From NCBI GenBank assembly GCA_947000775.1, contig CAMQGK010000514.1, forward strand, positions 5,797,501-5,861,500: DNA of 64,000 nucleotides, in the 5' to 3' direction. The DNA comes from Pterois miles. Taxonomy: Eukaryota; Chordata; Actinopteri; Perciformes; Scorpaenidae. Below are positions 48,021 through 59,867 of this stretch, in pieces. Position numbers and translations under genes: made by a program. Each line of letters begins with the position of its first letter. The stretch's first letter is position 1. The notes under the pieces are model-generated. The model searched no databases and was not told where the DNA came from. It worked only from the letters and a program-made list of their open reading frames with translations.

Positions 48021-49070
48021 AGGAGGTCAGGGTGGAGGTCGGAGTGGATGGAGTGGTGGAGGTCGGAGTGGATGGAGCGGTGGAGGTCGGGGTGGATGGA
48101 GCAGTGGAGGTCAGGGTGGATGGAGAGGTGGAGTTCAGGGTGGATGGAGCAGGGGAGGTCGGGGTGGATGGAGAGGTGGAGTTCAGGGTGGATGGAGCGG
48201 TGGAGGTCGGGGTGGATGGAGCGGTGGAGGTCGGGGTGGATGGAGCGGTGGAGGTCGGGGTGGATGGAGCGGTGGAGGTCAGGGTGGATGGAGCGGTGGA
48301 GGTCAAGGTGGATGGAGCGGTGGAGGTCAGGGTGGATGGGTGGATGGAGCAGTGGAGGTCAGGGTGGATGGAGCGGTGGAGGTCAGGGTGGATGGGTGGA
48401 TGGAGCAGTGGAGGTCAGGGTGGATGGAGCGGTGGAGGTCAGGGTGGATGGAGCGGTGGAGGTCGGGGTGGATGGAACGGTGGAGGTCGGGGTGAATGGA
48501 TGGAGCGGTGGAGGTCGGGGTGGATGGAGCGGTGGAGGTCGGGGTGGATGGAGCGGTGGAGGTCGGGGTGGATGGAGCGGAGGAGGTCGGGGTGGATGGA
48601 GCGGAGGAGGTCGGGGTGGATGGAGCGGTGGAGGTGAGGGTGGATGGAGCGGAGGAGGTCGGGGTGGATGGATGGAGCGGTGGAGGTCGGGGTGGATGGA
48701 TGGAGCGGTGGAGGTCGGGGTGGATGGATGGAGCGGAGGAGGTCGGGGTGGATGGATGGAGCGGAGGAGGTCGGGGTGGATGGATGGAGCGGTGGAGGTC
48801 AGGGTGGATGGAGCAGTGGAGGTCTGGGTGGATGGATGGAGCGGTGGAGGTCAGGGTGGATGGAGCGGTGGAGGTCTGGGTGGATGGATGGAGCGGTGGA
48901 GGTCAGGGTGGATGGAGCGGTGGAGGTCTGGGTGGATGGATGGAGCGGTGTAGGTCAGGGTGGATGGAGTGGTGGAGGTCTGGGTGGATGGATGGAGCGG
49001 TGGAGGTCAGGGTGGATGGAGCGGTGGAGGTCTGGGTGGATGGATGGAGCGGTGGAGGTCAGGGTGGATG
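48021..49070 (+). repeat. 1.05-kb minisatellite, 24-bp unit with 28-bp and 52-bp forms
   Basis: Unit GGTCGGGGTGGATGGAGCGG plus TGGA, repeated about 40 times. Zones are visible: mostly 24-bp units up to 48656, five 28-bp units (extra GATG) at 48657-48796, and five 52-bp dimers of a GGTCAGGG 24-mer and a GGTCTGGG 28-mer at 48797-49056. Because 24 is a multiple of three, long plus-strand frames rich in Gly, Trp, Arg and Val appear. The 28-mers shift frame, showing these frames are artefacts and not a protein. Strong G/C strand asymmetry. Confidence 0.97.
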
Positions 49071-49130
49071 TGGGTGTTTGTGTCCCGTGTGAAAGCAAAA
49101 GTCAGCATTATCTTATTTTACCTTACATTT

Positions 49131-49415
49131 GTTAGTAAGTTACGTAACAAACTTAGTTATTTTCTGTAACAGAGTAACGCAGTGATTTTACCTAACAAGC
49201 AATTACTTTCTGTAATAAAGTTATTTTCCGTAAAAGAAGTATTTATTTTGTGTACACAGTATTTATTTTCTGTAACAAATGTTATGAGTTTACGGAACAA
49301 AGTTATTTTTACGTAAAAAAAGTATTTATTTTATATAACAAACAGTTGTTTTATGTAACAAATGTAGTTACTTTACGTTACAAACATGTTTATTTTGCGT
49401 AACAGATGTAGTTTA
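49131..49415 (+). repeat. Decayed AT-rich tandem array, about 20-23-bp period
   Basis: Around a dozen diverged units of the type GTAACAAA.GTAGTTATTTT follow one another, with GTAACA recurring roughly every 18-25 bp. The divergence is much greater than in the neighbouring G-rich array. Confidence 0.7.
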
Positions 49416-50694
49416 TTATCTTTTCTTAAACCAAACCAAGTCGTTTTGTTGCCTAAACAGAAACTGCACTCTGCAGACACGCCGATTGTTCATGTTGCTG
49501 GACATTCGCAGCTCTTTGTAAGAGACCATACAGGATGTTGATGTGTTCATGGAGGCCTATTGCTGCTGCAGCGATCTCACAATTCATTGATCGTCATGTT
49601 TAAATTACAGTTTATTGAACACAAACCACAACTCCCCCATCATTTGCAGTTACAAATAATCAGATATCATGTTTATTCAATATTTTCTACTTTCAGAGAA
49701 ACAGTCTTTTGGTCAGAGATCTTATTTATTTTAACGAGATAACTGAAACGATGCGGCTCAATATTAATTGCGGGGCGACTATTATCTGATGTCGTTGAGA
49801 TTTCTCTAGAATAAGTTTGTTTTCCCACCACAACTTTCCTTGCAGCCTGTGTAAATACCATCTGCAGTATTTTCCGCCTGTTTTACAGAGTTACAGACTC
49901 TTCCAAGCAAAACTAACAAGCGGGCAACTAGCAAATTGCTTGACCTTATAACTCCTGGGGATCGCATCAACCTCTGTTAACATGTCGTCTCCTTGGTACA
50001 TTTGCAAACTCTCGCTAAAAAGACACGCCGGCAGCGACTCCAGCCTGTTGCTTGATGAATAAATATACCGCATGTGTTTGGGGCAGAACCTGAAAAGTGG
50101 GTGGAAAAGTTTCAGATGAACAGTAGAGTAGCAGACATACACTGATCTATCATCTGTTGTTAAAGGGTTTAACCCCTTACCTTTCTGCCCTCGGTTTTTA
50201 CGGGGTAGGGGTGGGGAACGGGGATGTTCAGGTAGATAAAAAGTCAACGGTTGATGTCACATTGAAGTGGTTACAACATCTGAAAGCTGGGAACCTGATG
50301 ATTAATTTGAAATGCAGATTAGCACTGTGCGTCAAGTAAATCTAGTCATTAATAAGAAAAAATTAAATTAATAAATTTGTTGAGGTTCTGATGGCTATTC
50401 TCATGTTCACTAAGATGCCAAGACATTGTAAAGCCATGCTGTAATTTGGTATAAAAAAAACTTTTGACATTTTGAGATTTCTGCAGCAATTGGATGTCGA
50501 GCACTTCTGTTCTGGAAACTGCCGCCTTATTCATGTTAATCCAGCTAGGAAAGCCATCCATCCTCTGAATGCTCTAAGTCTCCAGTTTATGGCTGTAAAG
50601 TTTCATGAGGCTGTGATTATCCGAGAGGTCACCACAGGTCATTTTATACAGTGAGGTCAAGTTTCAATAAAATGGTCTAAAAAGGGTTACTGTG
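49416..50694. other. Intronic DNA, no recognised feature
   Basis: The first 50 bp (AAACCAAACCAAGTCGTTTT, GTTGCCTAAACAG) belong to the dispersed repeat that carries the arrays; the rest looks unique. Confidence 0.4.
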
Positions 50695-51250
50695 GGGACT
50701 AACATCATCACACATGAATACAGTTGGGCTCACTGAATCCAAAAAGTCTTCACTTTAGAGTGATACCCAATTCATGCAATTTTAAGGCTGTTTAGGGACC
50801 CCAGTATGCAGAAATATTCAACCATTTCATTTTTACAATAGGTGAAAATATCACATTTATACTGCATGAACAAAACTGTGTTTTTTGTCCCAAACTGACT
50901 GTGATTATCATAAAGTGGGCATGTCTGTAAAGGGGAGACTGGTGGGTACCCATAGAACCCACTTTCATCAATATATCTTGAGGTCAGAGGTCAAGGGACC
51001 CTGAAAATCGGCATGCAATTTTTTCATCGTCAAATTTTAGCGTAACTTTGTAACATTATTCAGCGTTCTTCCCAACAAGCTAGCATGACATGGTTACAGA
51101 TGGATAACTTAGGTTTTCTGGTTTCACATGAAACCACTATCTTCACTCCAGCTTTAAAACTCAGCCTGCAACAACATGCGTAAGACAGAATAATGGCTGG
51201 GCTCGCCAGTGGACCGTCACAGTGTTTAGGGGTTAATTGTAATTTAACGG
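50695..51250 (-). mobile_element. TAGGGCTGTCAA hAT family, large inverted copy
   Basis: Reverse-oriented family blocks: CATAAAGTGGGCATGTCTGT, GAGGTCAGAGGTCAAGGGAC, AAATTTTAGCGTAACTTTG, CTTAGGTTTTCTGGTTTCA and CTTCACTCCAGCTTTAAAAC. The right end (TAATTTAACGGCCC) is truncated before the terminal repeat. Confidence 0.65.
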
Positions 51251-53479
51251 CCCTTTTTAAAGAGCGTTTCTCTGTGTACGTGTTCAGATTTAAGCTCTGA
51301 AGAATCCAGTTATGTGAACAGTTTCATAAGTTCACCACACACTCTGACTATGCTATATCTGATCTGCGAGGGAGCAATGTTATTTCCTGCACATCAAAAT
51401 CCAGAGCTTTTGATCTTTACAATGTGTGTGTGGCTGAACAACAGAGCAGCAACATCGTGTCACATTGCGGAAATGAAACCAACCACGAAACTGACATGAA
51501 CACATACACATTAAATTAAAGAGTGGTGCGTCATTCCTTCTTTCATCTCTTATTATTATTTCATTTTATTTATTTGTTTTATTTGCATTGAAACAGTTTT
51601 GAGTAGCCCTTTACTGCAGCTTTTATTTTTCCATCTCCAATTCTCGATGGAGGAAAATCCCCGGTGGGTGAACCTTGTTTGTGATGAGTAAAAAGCGAGG
51701 CGATGCAGCCGAATTGCCTATAGAAGTAGAAAGACAGCTGAGTCTTAAGTGTCTCCCCGATGATCAATTAAGCTGGATCCAAATCAATACCTGAGCAAGA
51801 AAAATACATTTATGAGTCTTTTGAGAGAAAAGTGAAAGATTGTGAACGATGGGTAACGGTTAAGTATTGAACAGAACTTTGTCAAAGTGAAATATATTAA
51901 GAAGCTTCTCCTGTCTGACACGGTAGCAAAGCGGCTGCCATTCAACAGAATCATGCTCCAAAATGTGGTTAAAGGCTATATTGATATTCATAGCATATTG
52001 ACATTTGAATAATCCTGTCAATAACATTGTCAGATAATATGCTGATTAGTATTCAAGCACATCGAGCACTTATAAATCAAGACTTAACTGAATTAAGACA
52101 GTGAATTAACGCCCAGCCATTAACATTCTCACTGTAGTCGGTGCAGATTGCAATCAGTGGAGGAATATAGGCCATCATTCACTGGAGGGAAAGCATAAAA
52201 CAAAAGGATTTTAAGGAACATTTATGCAAATGTACCCACATTTTCTAATTTCACCACGAAGTGAATTCCTGATGCTCACTATATGTGTTGATATGGTTTG
52301 TCAAGAAGATGAGTAACACGATTGCTTGGAAATGTCAAAGAAAATTGCTTTGAATGTGACAGTATGTCCCATCTCCTATAAATATCGCCGCAGATTGCGA
52401 GGTTACAACCTGAACTTTCAATTATTTTCAGTTTGATTGCATAATTAGTTTAACAATGTAACAGGGGCATTGATCTTAGTGAAGTATACGATCAAGTCAT
52501 TACCATTTCTGTATTCCAAATGTTTTCATAGATATCAAAGAGCAATGCTCTCATTTCAAACTGAATACTGAAGTATATCCAATGAACACCTTCTTCAGTC
52601 TATTAGTAATGAATAACAGATCGTTGTTTCATATAGTAGTTCAACATGTAGCCATTCTGATCTGCACCGCTGCTGCAGTCGTGATCAAAAGTAGCACATT
52701 TCTTACATGCAATCACATCCAATTAACAGCTTGAGGCTACAGACAAACACACTTAACAAGGCCGACATTGTGGAGGAGCTTTCCAGTATTGCTCTGATAC
52801 CGAGGCAGAAGCTGAACAGCCCTGGGTGGAGGAAAAACAATCACACCGAACAGGAGTAGTAGGTAAGTGTTTGTCACATTGTGGTGATTACAGTTCAGAG
52901 TACAGACCTTGTTTTCTCCTTCCATTTCCATTTGGTATATACTGTATATATTGTTGCAGCTTGTGGCATGAAAATCCAACATGCAAGGAGTTGCACTTTG
53001 CCTTATAAGTCCACAAGTTATGAATTGCAAACAATCTGAATACTGTTGCTGGAAAACAGCAAAGACCAGCGGCAGCAACAAAATCAGCAAAGAAAAAGAA
53101 CCAATTCAGCCTTGAAGGAAACCTCCCAGGCTGTGTGCTGCAAGCCAGTCACCGAGCAAAGCTTTAGGTTATAACGTGGTAATGCTAGAAATGAGGGACG
53201 CAGCTCATCATTTAGAAATTATTTAATATGTTCACTATATTAAAGGCAATGCTTTGCTGACAAGTGATAATGTTGGGTCTGCAGCACTGGCCTCCTTCAC
53301 GTACGTGTAGAATTGATTTTCTGACTGGATTTATGTTCAGCAAAATAATCATACATCAGGACTGTGCTGCACATAAAACTGTAAGATGATAATTTACTTT
53401 TACATATATTTTCACAACACTTCCTCGTACCTAAAATTCAGATGTGGTTGTTTGCCAATGACGATATGTGAGCGTTTGA
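51251..53479. other. Intronic DNA, no recognised feature
   Basis: Unique-looking AT-rich DNA. 52080-52260 has the AT-motif texture of conserved non-coding sequence but no decisive signal. Confidence 0.4.
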
Positions 53480-53735
53480 TTGTCAGCAACAACCGCCTGT
53501 CCTGAAAGGGTCGCAGTTTTAAATGCCTGGTTAATATCGTGAATTAAAACAAAAGTACATGGTTAGGTTTTGGAAAAGATCATGGTTTGGTTCAGATAAA
53601 TAGGTTTGTTCTGTAATTTGAATATGTTACGTATGTGACATGCTTTATGTAAGTAAATTAATTGTTTGTTGGACCCATAAATCCACCCTGACCTCCCTAT
53701 GTGGACTTTGTTTCTCTTTATACTATGTAAAGATG
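53480..53735 (-). repeat. Dispersed repeat with the exact minisatellite core
   Basis: On the minus strand GGAGGTCAGGGTGGAT (53681-53696) is identical to 16 bases of the minisatellite unit. It is followed by TTACTTACATAAAGC, ACATACGTAACA and AACCAAACCATGATC, the same order as the array and its right flank at 48-49.4 kb. Confidence 0.6.
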
Positions 53736-53900
53736 TTCCTTTATTAGTCCCACAGTGGGGAAATTTACACGTTACAGCAGCAATACAAATAAAAATAAAT
53801 TAGTATATACATAATAGAAAATAGAAAAAAGTAAAGACAGAAAAAATGTGTCCATCATATCAATGATATAATTGTACATAAATGTAAATGTAACCCGACT
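53736..53900 (-). mobile_element. LINE 3' end, reverse oriented
   Basis: TTCCTTTATTAGTCCCACAG then GGGGAAATTT, followed by A-rich sequence. Its reverse complement (AAATTTCCCCACTGTGGGAC) is the tail shared with the SINEs at 19145 and 34590. Confidence 0.6.
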
Positions 53901-55099
53901 TCTTTCTATGCTTCAGTCATAATTACTACAGCCACTAAAGGCTGGTGCCTGACAGTAAAAGTAAATAAAGGTTGTACTAAGCTGCTTGTACACACGACGT
54001 ATACTGATGTTGTTTTGGGAGGATGGAATGATTTTACCAATCCCTTTTGAATTTTTTGCAACTACAGATTAGATTTTCCCCATCTTGTCTCGATCCTAAT
54101 GACATAATAAAAGTCCATTCGTATCTAATCTCTATGATGGTTTCCGTTTATAGTCCGAGTAGTCTTGACCAATCAGGTTGGAGCAAGCTTTGGTCCAATA
54201 GCGGTAAACAGTCCGTTTGGAGAGCAAAAGAGGCAGAATGTATTGGCCGAAATGCAGCCTCACTTAAAAATAAGTGTATGTGTAACCTGGCTAAAACAAT
54301 CCGGTCGTACACATCGTTTCTCTCCTCCAACTCCAGTCTCGCATCTGAAGTTGCTAATCTGACTGCAAACAATGAGCAGCGCAGGGAGAAGAAAGTCCTG
54401 AGGAGGCTTATCCATCGTCACACCAACAGCCGATGAGCTCTGAGACCGAGTTGTACCTTAAATTACCAATCTGATGTCAGCCGCTAACACACAGTAGACA
54501 TGTGCAGTTACTATTAAAACTATATAGGAGCGTTTGGAAATAATAACTATGAAGAACATCCTTCTACTTTACTTCTTGATGTGTTGTTCATAATAATATA
54601 TGTGGTAAACATAAACTGATAATAAAATTACATCAAACCACACAGTTTAAAATAGAACTACAGTAAAACCGCAGTTGTATACAGTATGTGTATGTATACA
54701 GTAGTAACTGTGCTGTCGATGTACTGTACATCTGTGTCTGTCTGTCGTTTGCGTGGGCTGCAGGGTGCAGCGTTCGTTAATGTGTTTTGGCAGGTGGGTG
54801 GTTTTTCTTATTTGCTGATGTCTTTTCTTGTATTTTATTTCATACATTTCTTCTCTAGACACACAACTGTATATACTGTATTCATTGAAAACCACATTGA
54901 CTTGAAATGTTATGAAATGTTTTAAATAAATGAAATTGCACTTTGGGTGGTTTTCCTCCATCTGAGTGGTGTTAAATGTGGTTCTGTGGTCAGTTGCATT
55001 AACACTGGACTAACTCCTGGATACTATGCATCTTAGACCCTGCATAGAGGTGGGTTCACTGTGAGTGTATGTATGTGTGTTCATGTACAGCTATCGTTA
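53901..55099. other. Intronic DNA, no firm feature
   Basis: A plus-strand frame of 129 codons at 54047-54436 and opposing minus frames have no recognisable domain. The sequence may be part of an unrecognised DNA transposon (CTTGTACACACGACG near 53985), but no partner end was confirmed. Confidence 0.35.
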
Positions 55100-55460
55100 T
55101 TACGACCACTTTGAGTTTTACACCTTCAAAGTGAGGACTTTGAAAAGTGAGGAAATTTTGGCCGTTTGGTCCTCACCTTCAGAAAGACCGTCAAAGGGCT
55201 TTTTGAAGGTTCAAACTTGGTTTTAAGGGCTAGGGTAAAATTAGGTTTTGGTTAGGGTTAGGGTAAGGGTTAGGGTCAGGCATTTTAGGATTCAAGAATC
55301 TTTATTTTCATACCAACACACATTTACACACATTTAGGTATGAAATTAGGACTCAGGTCCCGGCAAGTACTAAAAAAGCAAGTTGCTAGTTGTGATGTTA
55401 AGGTTAGGGTAAGCGAATGCATTATGTCAATGAGTGTCCTCGCAAAGATGGAAGTAAATG
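55100..55460 (+). repeat. Teleost dispersed repeat with telomere-like GTTAGG run, interrupted
   Basis: AAGTGAGGACTTTGAAAAGT, TTTGGTCCTCACCTTC, then GGTTAGGGTTAGGGTAAGGG at 55249-55278, and on the far side AGTTGTGATGTTAAGGTTAG and TCAATGAGTGTCCTCGCAAA. A stretch of about 100 bp at 55286-55386 breaks the unit. Confidence 0.6.
55286..55386. mobile_element. About 100-bp insertion inside the telomere-like repeat
   Basis: Begins GGATTCAAGAATCTTTATTT, a phrase common at the ends of fish retroelement fragments, and contains ACACATTTACACACATTTAG. The host reading (GGCATTTAGTTGTGATG) is restored when it is removed. Confidence 0.45.
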
Positions 55461-58400
55461 GCAGTGTGTGTTTGTATTTTATTTGATTTATTTAGTTTTT
55501 TGTACGTTTGTGTTTCTTTTGTCTCGTTCTGAGAGTTTGGATTGGATGGAACGATTTCTTGGTTTCGAAAAACCAATAATACTGTTTTCCTATAAAAAAT
55601 GTATGGAAAACCCTTGCATTTATACAGTGAAGCCTGATAGCTGTCCAATCACACAATACACATGAAAATACCAACTAATGTGATGTTTTTTATGGATACA
55701 ACGTGTGAGAAATTGGTGTTTCTGTGTACATGACTGAAATACCTTTCACAGTTCTTTTACAACGGGCTGTACTTCACATGCAGTAACTGCTTTGAATTAA
55801 ACAAAACAAAACAAAGCTAAAAGCAAAGATCCAATTGTGACTGCATAATGCACACCTTTGAAAAAAAAAAATACAAAGCTATGTGTTATTTTGAAGCGTG
55901 TTTATGACAGAATTTCACATCTCACTTCCAATACTTCCCAAACAACCTGAGGGAAGGGAGGGTAAAAGAGAGATGTGGAGTAATTCTGTTAGAAAATAAA
56001 AAAGTGAGCAGCAGCTTGCTTACTGTTCACACCATCTAAGCTTGGCTGTCGACCTCCTCTCTCCACTAGCCCAGCGGCTCAGTGGTCCCCAACCAGAGCC
56101 TGGCCATGGCCAGATTGTCAGGACCAAAGTATCGTGGGAGGCCAACAGGCAAATCTCACAAGTGGCAGAGGTGACATCTGTAAAGTGTCATAATGAGATC
56201 TTTTAGTGTGCCAATGAGGTCCCTGAGAAGCTCTGTGAGTGATGCCCACAGCTGGTCATTATCTGCTCCAGTCACCACAGAATCATAAACAGCTCTTCAA
56301 AAAAAAAAAGAGGCCCTAAAATCTCAGTCAGGTAGTCCTCGGGCCTCGGCTGTGTCCAGGCTAACGCTTGATGAAACTCCCATTTATTCATCTTAAGGAC
56401 TTAGCTGCTTCAAGGTCTACGGTGTGGCTGCTGCTTGAAAGAACATGTGGTTTATTTATAAGGACTTTTATGATGCACTTCATAATGCTGCTGCTGATCC
56501 AGCCTCTGACCCGACACGGCTGTACAGACACAGCCTTGAGGTCCATATAAAAGGCACCCAGCATATCTGTATCATTACAGATTTCAGCTCCTCTCTGTAT
56601 GGACCTATAGCCATCAGTCACGAGGAGTGACTCTATCTCTCAGGTGTCAAGGATAACAACGGCAGGGAGACGTTGCATGCTGACCCACAGGTTGATGGTG
56701 GGAGGGCTGATGAGGGCAAAGACACAAACAAAATGAAAAAAAATAAAAATGAGCATGACTGTGTGTTTGTGTGTGTGCATGAGAGAGAAAGGGAGAAAGG
56801 GAGCGAGTGGAAGAGTGATGGAGGAAATACTATTAAAGGTAATGAATGTCACTCTGTCATTCCTGCCATATGATCCAAGTGCCTTTGCCAATTATCCTGA
56901 CAGCCAGAGGTCTGGTCCCTCTCTCCTTCCCACTGGGGAAAAGCTCAGTTCCAGTGCCAAACGCTGGCCTTGTTATAGGATTCACTGGGGACAACGGCTC
57001 CAACCAGAGATCATCACTTTTTAGATAAAGAGCTGCAGCTTCTGCACACCTACAAGAGCAGAGATCAAGGACCACTTGCTGCAGACAGTGAATCTGATGG
57101 TCATCAACTTGTTCAGGCCCCCGGTGTTTGCAGACAAGAGGAAGGACAAATAGACGAGTCCTCATTCACCACTTGTGGACTAAGTTTTCTGAATAATGAA
57201 CTGAATATGGCCATAACTCACAACACATTTTTCTCAGCATAGTTAGGATAAATTTAGAGATAATTAAAACATGATCCATCCTCCGTAATTTAGTGAAATA
57301 TTTCATTAACACTGCATGGAGTACTAATTGCACCAAATATCCATAAACGCCCCCCCCCCAACAATTAAAATGGAAGTAAATTAATATACCTATACATCAA
57401 AACACTGATGAATATTCTGAGCCTCTGGCCCTGAAAATAAATAAATGATTAAGGTTTCACAACACTTCACAAAATTAATCTCGAGAGTGCTTTTTCACCG
57501 CAAACATGCAATAAATTGGATTGCTAATGAAGCACGGAAGAGGTGCACAGCGTATGGCAACAACTGTTTAATCACAATAGAGACATAAGCTCTGAGGAAC
57601 GGAGAGCTGGGTTGGGCCATTGTTTCTATTTTTATATCGTCCAATCGTGGTTACTTGAGATCGGCAATTAAGGATTTAAAATCCACTCAGGGCTCAGTGG
57701 GCAGACATGCTGCTCCACCAGGAACATCTCGAAATGCACACAGAGTCCACAGAATACTTTAATAATAGTTCTGATAGTAAGTTAGTTAAAATCTCCTTAA
57801 TATCGGCGTAGCGATAAACAATCGTTGATCATCCTGTCAATCATCAATATACAATACAAACTGACCCCATGCCTAAAGAACACACAGTGAGCCCTCCTTA
57901 AAAACACCAAACTATTTCAGGTCCTTCAGGAAAACACTCACTTTGATTCTTAAATGCAACAATTAGCTGAACGGCAGCTACAGTTACTTAAGAAAATCTC
58001 TGCCCTGCAGCCAAACAATGCGCTAAGGATTTTAAGGAGAGCCAAAGCAGCCCATTGGTACTGGGTGAAATGAACCCAGTAATGTGTCTGTGGGGTATAT
58101 AGACCCCACACTGGGTCAGTTTTTAGTGTGGATAAAATATAACAGAAAATATGTATAATATAGCTCACATTTATACAATTTTTATTATTTTATTACATCA
58201 CATTAAGATGTCACATTACTGACATTAATGAATAATATTTTCATTCAAAAGTGGCATTTGACTGATTATAACAGCTGCGTCGGGCAGTTATGTTAATATC
58301 AGACTGATGGCCGCTAACGATACAGTTGACAGCTCTGCACTTTAACTGCTAAAGCTAACGTTAATGTCCAATTAATGTGATGAAGTCTCTTTATAATCGC

Positions 58401-59072
58401 TCTATTAGCATAAAGGAAAACTGTTCTGTTTTTCTGCAGGAAATGCCACCATTTTATGGACCATTTCGAGCTTCCATAGATGTAGTGAAGAGTTATTTTC
58501 CATATATTTATTCGGCTGGTTTTGTGACGTCCAGCTCGAGCTATGGAGCATGTAGAGACAGGCTTGGCTTCGCCTGCCCTCTTTCTGGACGCTTTCAGCT
58601 CAGTTTGGAGATAACGTCACGGCTTTGATCTTCAAACAGTCTGTTTGAGATGGAACTGGATCCCTCGGTTATTATCACCACACAAGCGATGGAAGTTTAA
58701 TATATTTTCTATTTTTCTAATCTTTTATCTTTTTAATTTTTCAGTGCCACAGTGTTATACAAAACCAGGAGGGCTTAATAATTCACTATACAAACCTCAT
58801 TGGAGGGCAAAAAAGTCTTTGCTGTGGCCTTTATTTTGTAAAATTAATATATCCTAACTATAATAATGAAATCTAACTTGACTAACTTGAATAAATGGTG
58901 TGCTTACTTCGAGATGGATGAGAGCGCAATGATACCATCTTTTATTATGTAGCTTAAATTATTAATGCGTAACTGGAATGGACGAATGGTAACAAACTCT
59001 GAATGTTAATTAGCCTGAAAAGCACAAATTCAGAGCAAATGTAAGGCAAAGGCAATTAAATCATTTTCATTG
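55461..59072. other. Intronic DNA, no recognised feature
   Basis: Unique-looking. C9 run near 57351. Frames at 56749-57165 on both strands and 58377-58628 on plus are not supported as exons; the last has an acceptor-like TTTTTCTGCAG at 58429-58439 but no donor or family likeness. Confidence 0.4.
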
Positions 59073-59384
59073 CTAATGGATAAATCTGGAATCGTCCTGA
59101 TGTGATTTTGTGATGTGCTGCCAGTCTGCGAGGAGCTCGATGAGACGGGAGGCCGGAGTGTCGGCCAGGCTGGCGACGGATCCCCACTGAGTCCATCTGT
59201 GAGACCATCCTGCAGGGACCCTCATGGGCCCCGCTGATAGTAGAAAGAGGGCAACTGCATGTGGCCAAAACATGTGGTCACCGCATAAAAGAGGACGCAC
59301 TGCGCATAAAGGAAACAAAGCTCCGGTGCCACCAGTTGATGAGCAGTAAGAAGACATACGAAAAACTACAAACACTGTAGGCAA
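59073..59384 (-). pseudogene. Possible tyrosine-recombinase relic (Crypton/DIRS-like)
   Basis: A minus-strand frame reads TGALFPL, then GWSHRWTQWGS, then ASRLIELLADWQH before a stop. The order (LFP, an H..R-type box with G and A/S, then LI.L.GDW) recalls the end of tyrosine recombinases in Crypton and DIRS-type elements. The catalytic H..RRGGA box is badly worn and there is no upstream domain. Chance resemblance is a real possibility. Confidence 0.3.
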
Positions 59385-59649
59385 TGTTAGAGTTTAGTTT
59401 TTTTTTTTTTTTAACAAGATAGAGTTTTCAAAGCTAAATAAAAGTGGTGAGGAGTAAATAGACAGTTCACTAATCAAAAAAAAATTATAGAAAGAAATTT
59501 AAGAAATTAACAAAAATGAATGAGCAAATATGTTGATGATTGGTTAATCGTTTGAGGCAATTAAAGTGAGAATTTGACTCTTTTCTCTTGCTTAAATTAT
59601 TAAAGATTTCAGATTTTTAGACTGTTGGTCGAAAAAAAGACGTGAACAC
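59385..59649. other. Intronic AT-rich DNA
   Basis: T15 run at about 59398-59413; no feature. Confidence 0.4.
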
Positions 59650-59867
59650 TAAGGATGGGAGAAAAAAATCAATACACACATAGTATGGCAAAATTTTGTG
59701 GTGCAATACTTCCAATAACTTTAACAACAAAGTTAATAATATATCGCTCTATATCGCAAAGTATCTCATTGCAATACTCAGCATATCACATATTTAAATA
59801 AGATCATATCATGACTTAAGTATCGTGATAATATATTACAGGACCTCTGGTGATTCCCATCCCTTTT
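59650..59867. mobile_element. Short hAT-like element (GGATGGGA ends)
   Basis: TAAGGATGGGAGA at the left and TTCCCATCCCTTT at the right are inverted-related. Inside are ATATCGC and CGTGATAATATAT words typical of this class. 218 bp, non-coding. Confidence 0.5.

Noticed and set aside
47818..48306. Minus-strand 162-codon frame with Thr-Ser-Pro repeats
   Set aside because: It is the other strand of the same minisatellite; the mucin-like look is repeat composition.
48032..49135. Overlapping plus-strand frames of 160-300 codons rich in Gly, Trp, Arg and Val
   Set aside because: They are translations of a 24-bp tandem repeat; the 28-bp units shift the frame, all three frames are open, and there is no start context or splice signal.
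54047..54436. 129-codon plus-strand frame ending in a basic stretch
   Set aside because: No match to a known family from memory; opposing frames are equally open, so more likely part of a decayed repeat.
58377..58628. Possible plus-strand exon after TTTTTCTGCAG
   Set aside because: No donor at the other end, no recognisable protein, and opposite to the host gene with no other exon nearby.
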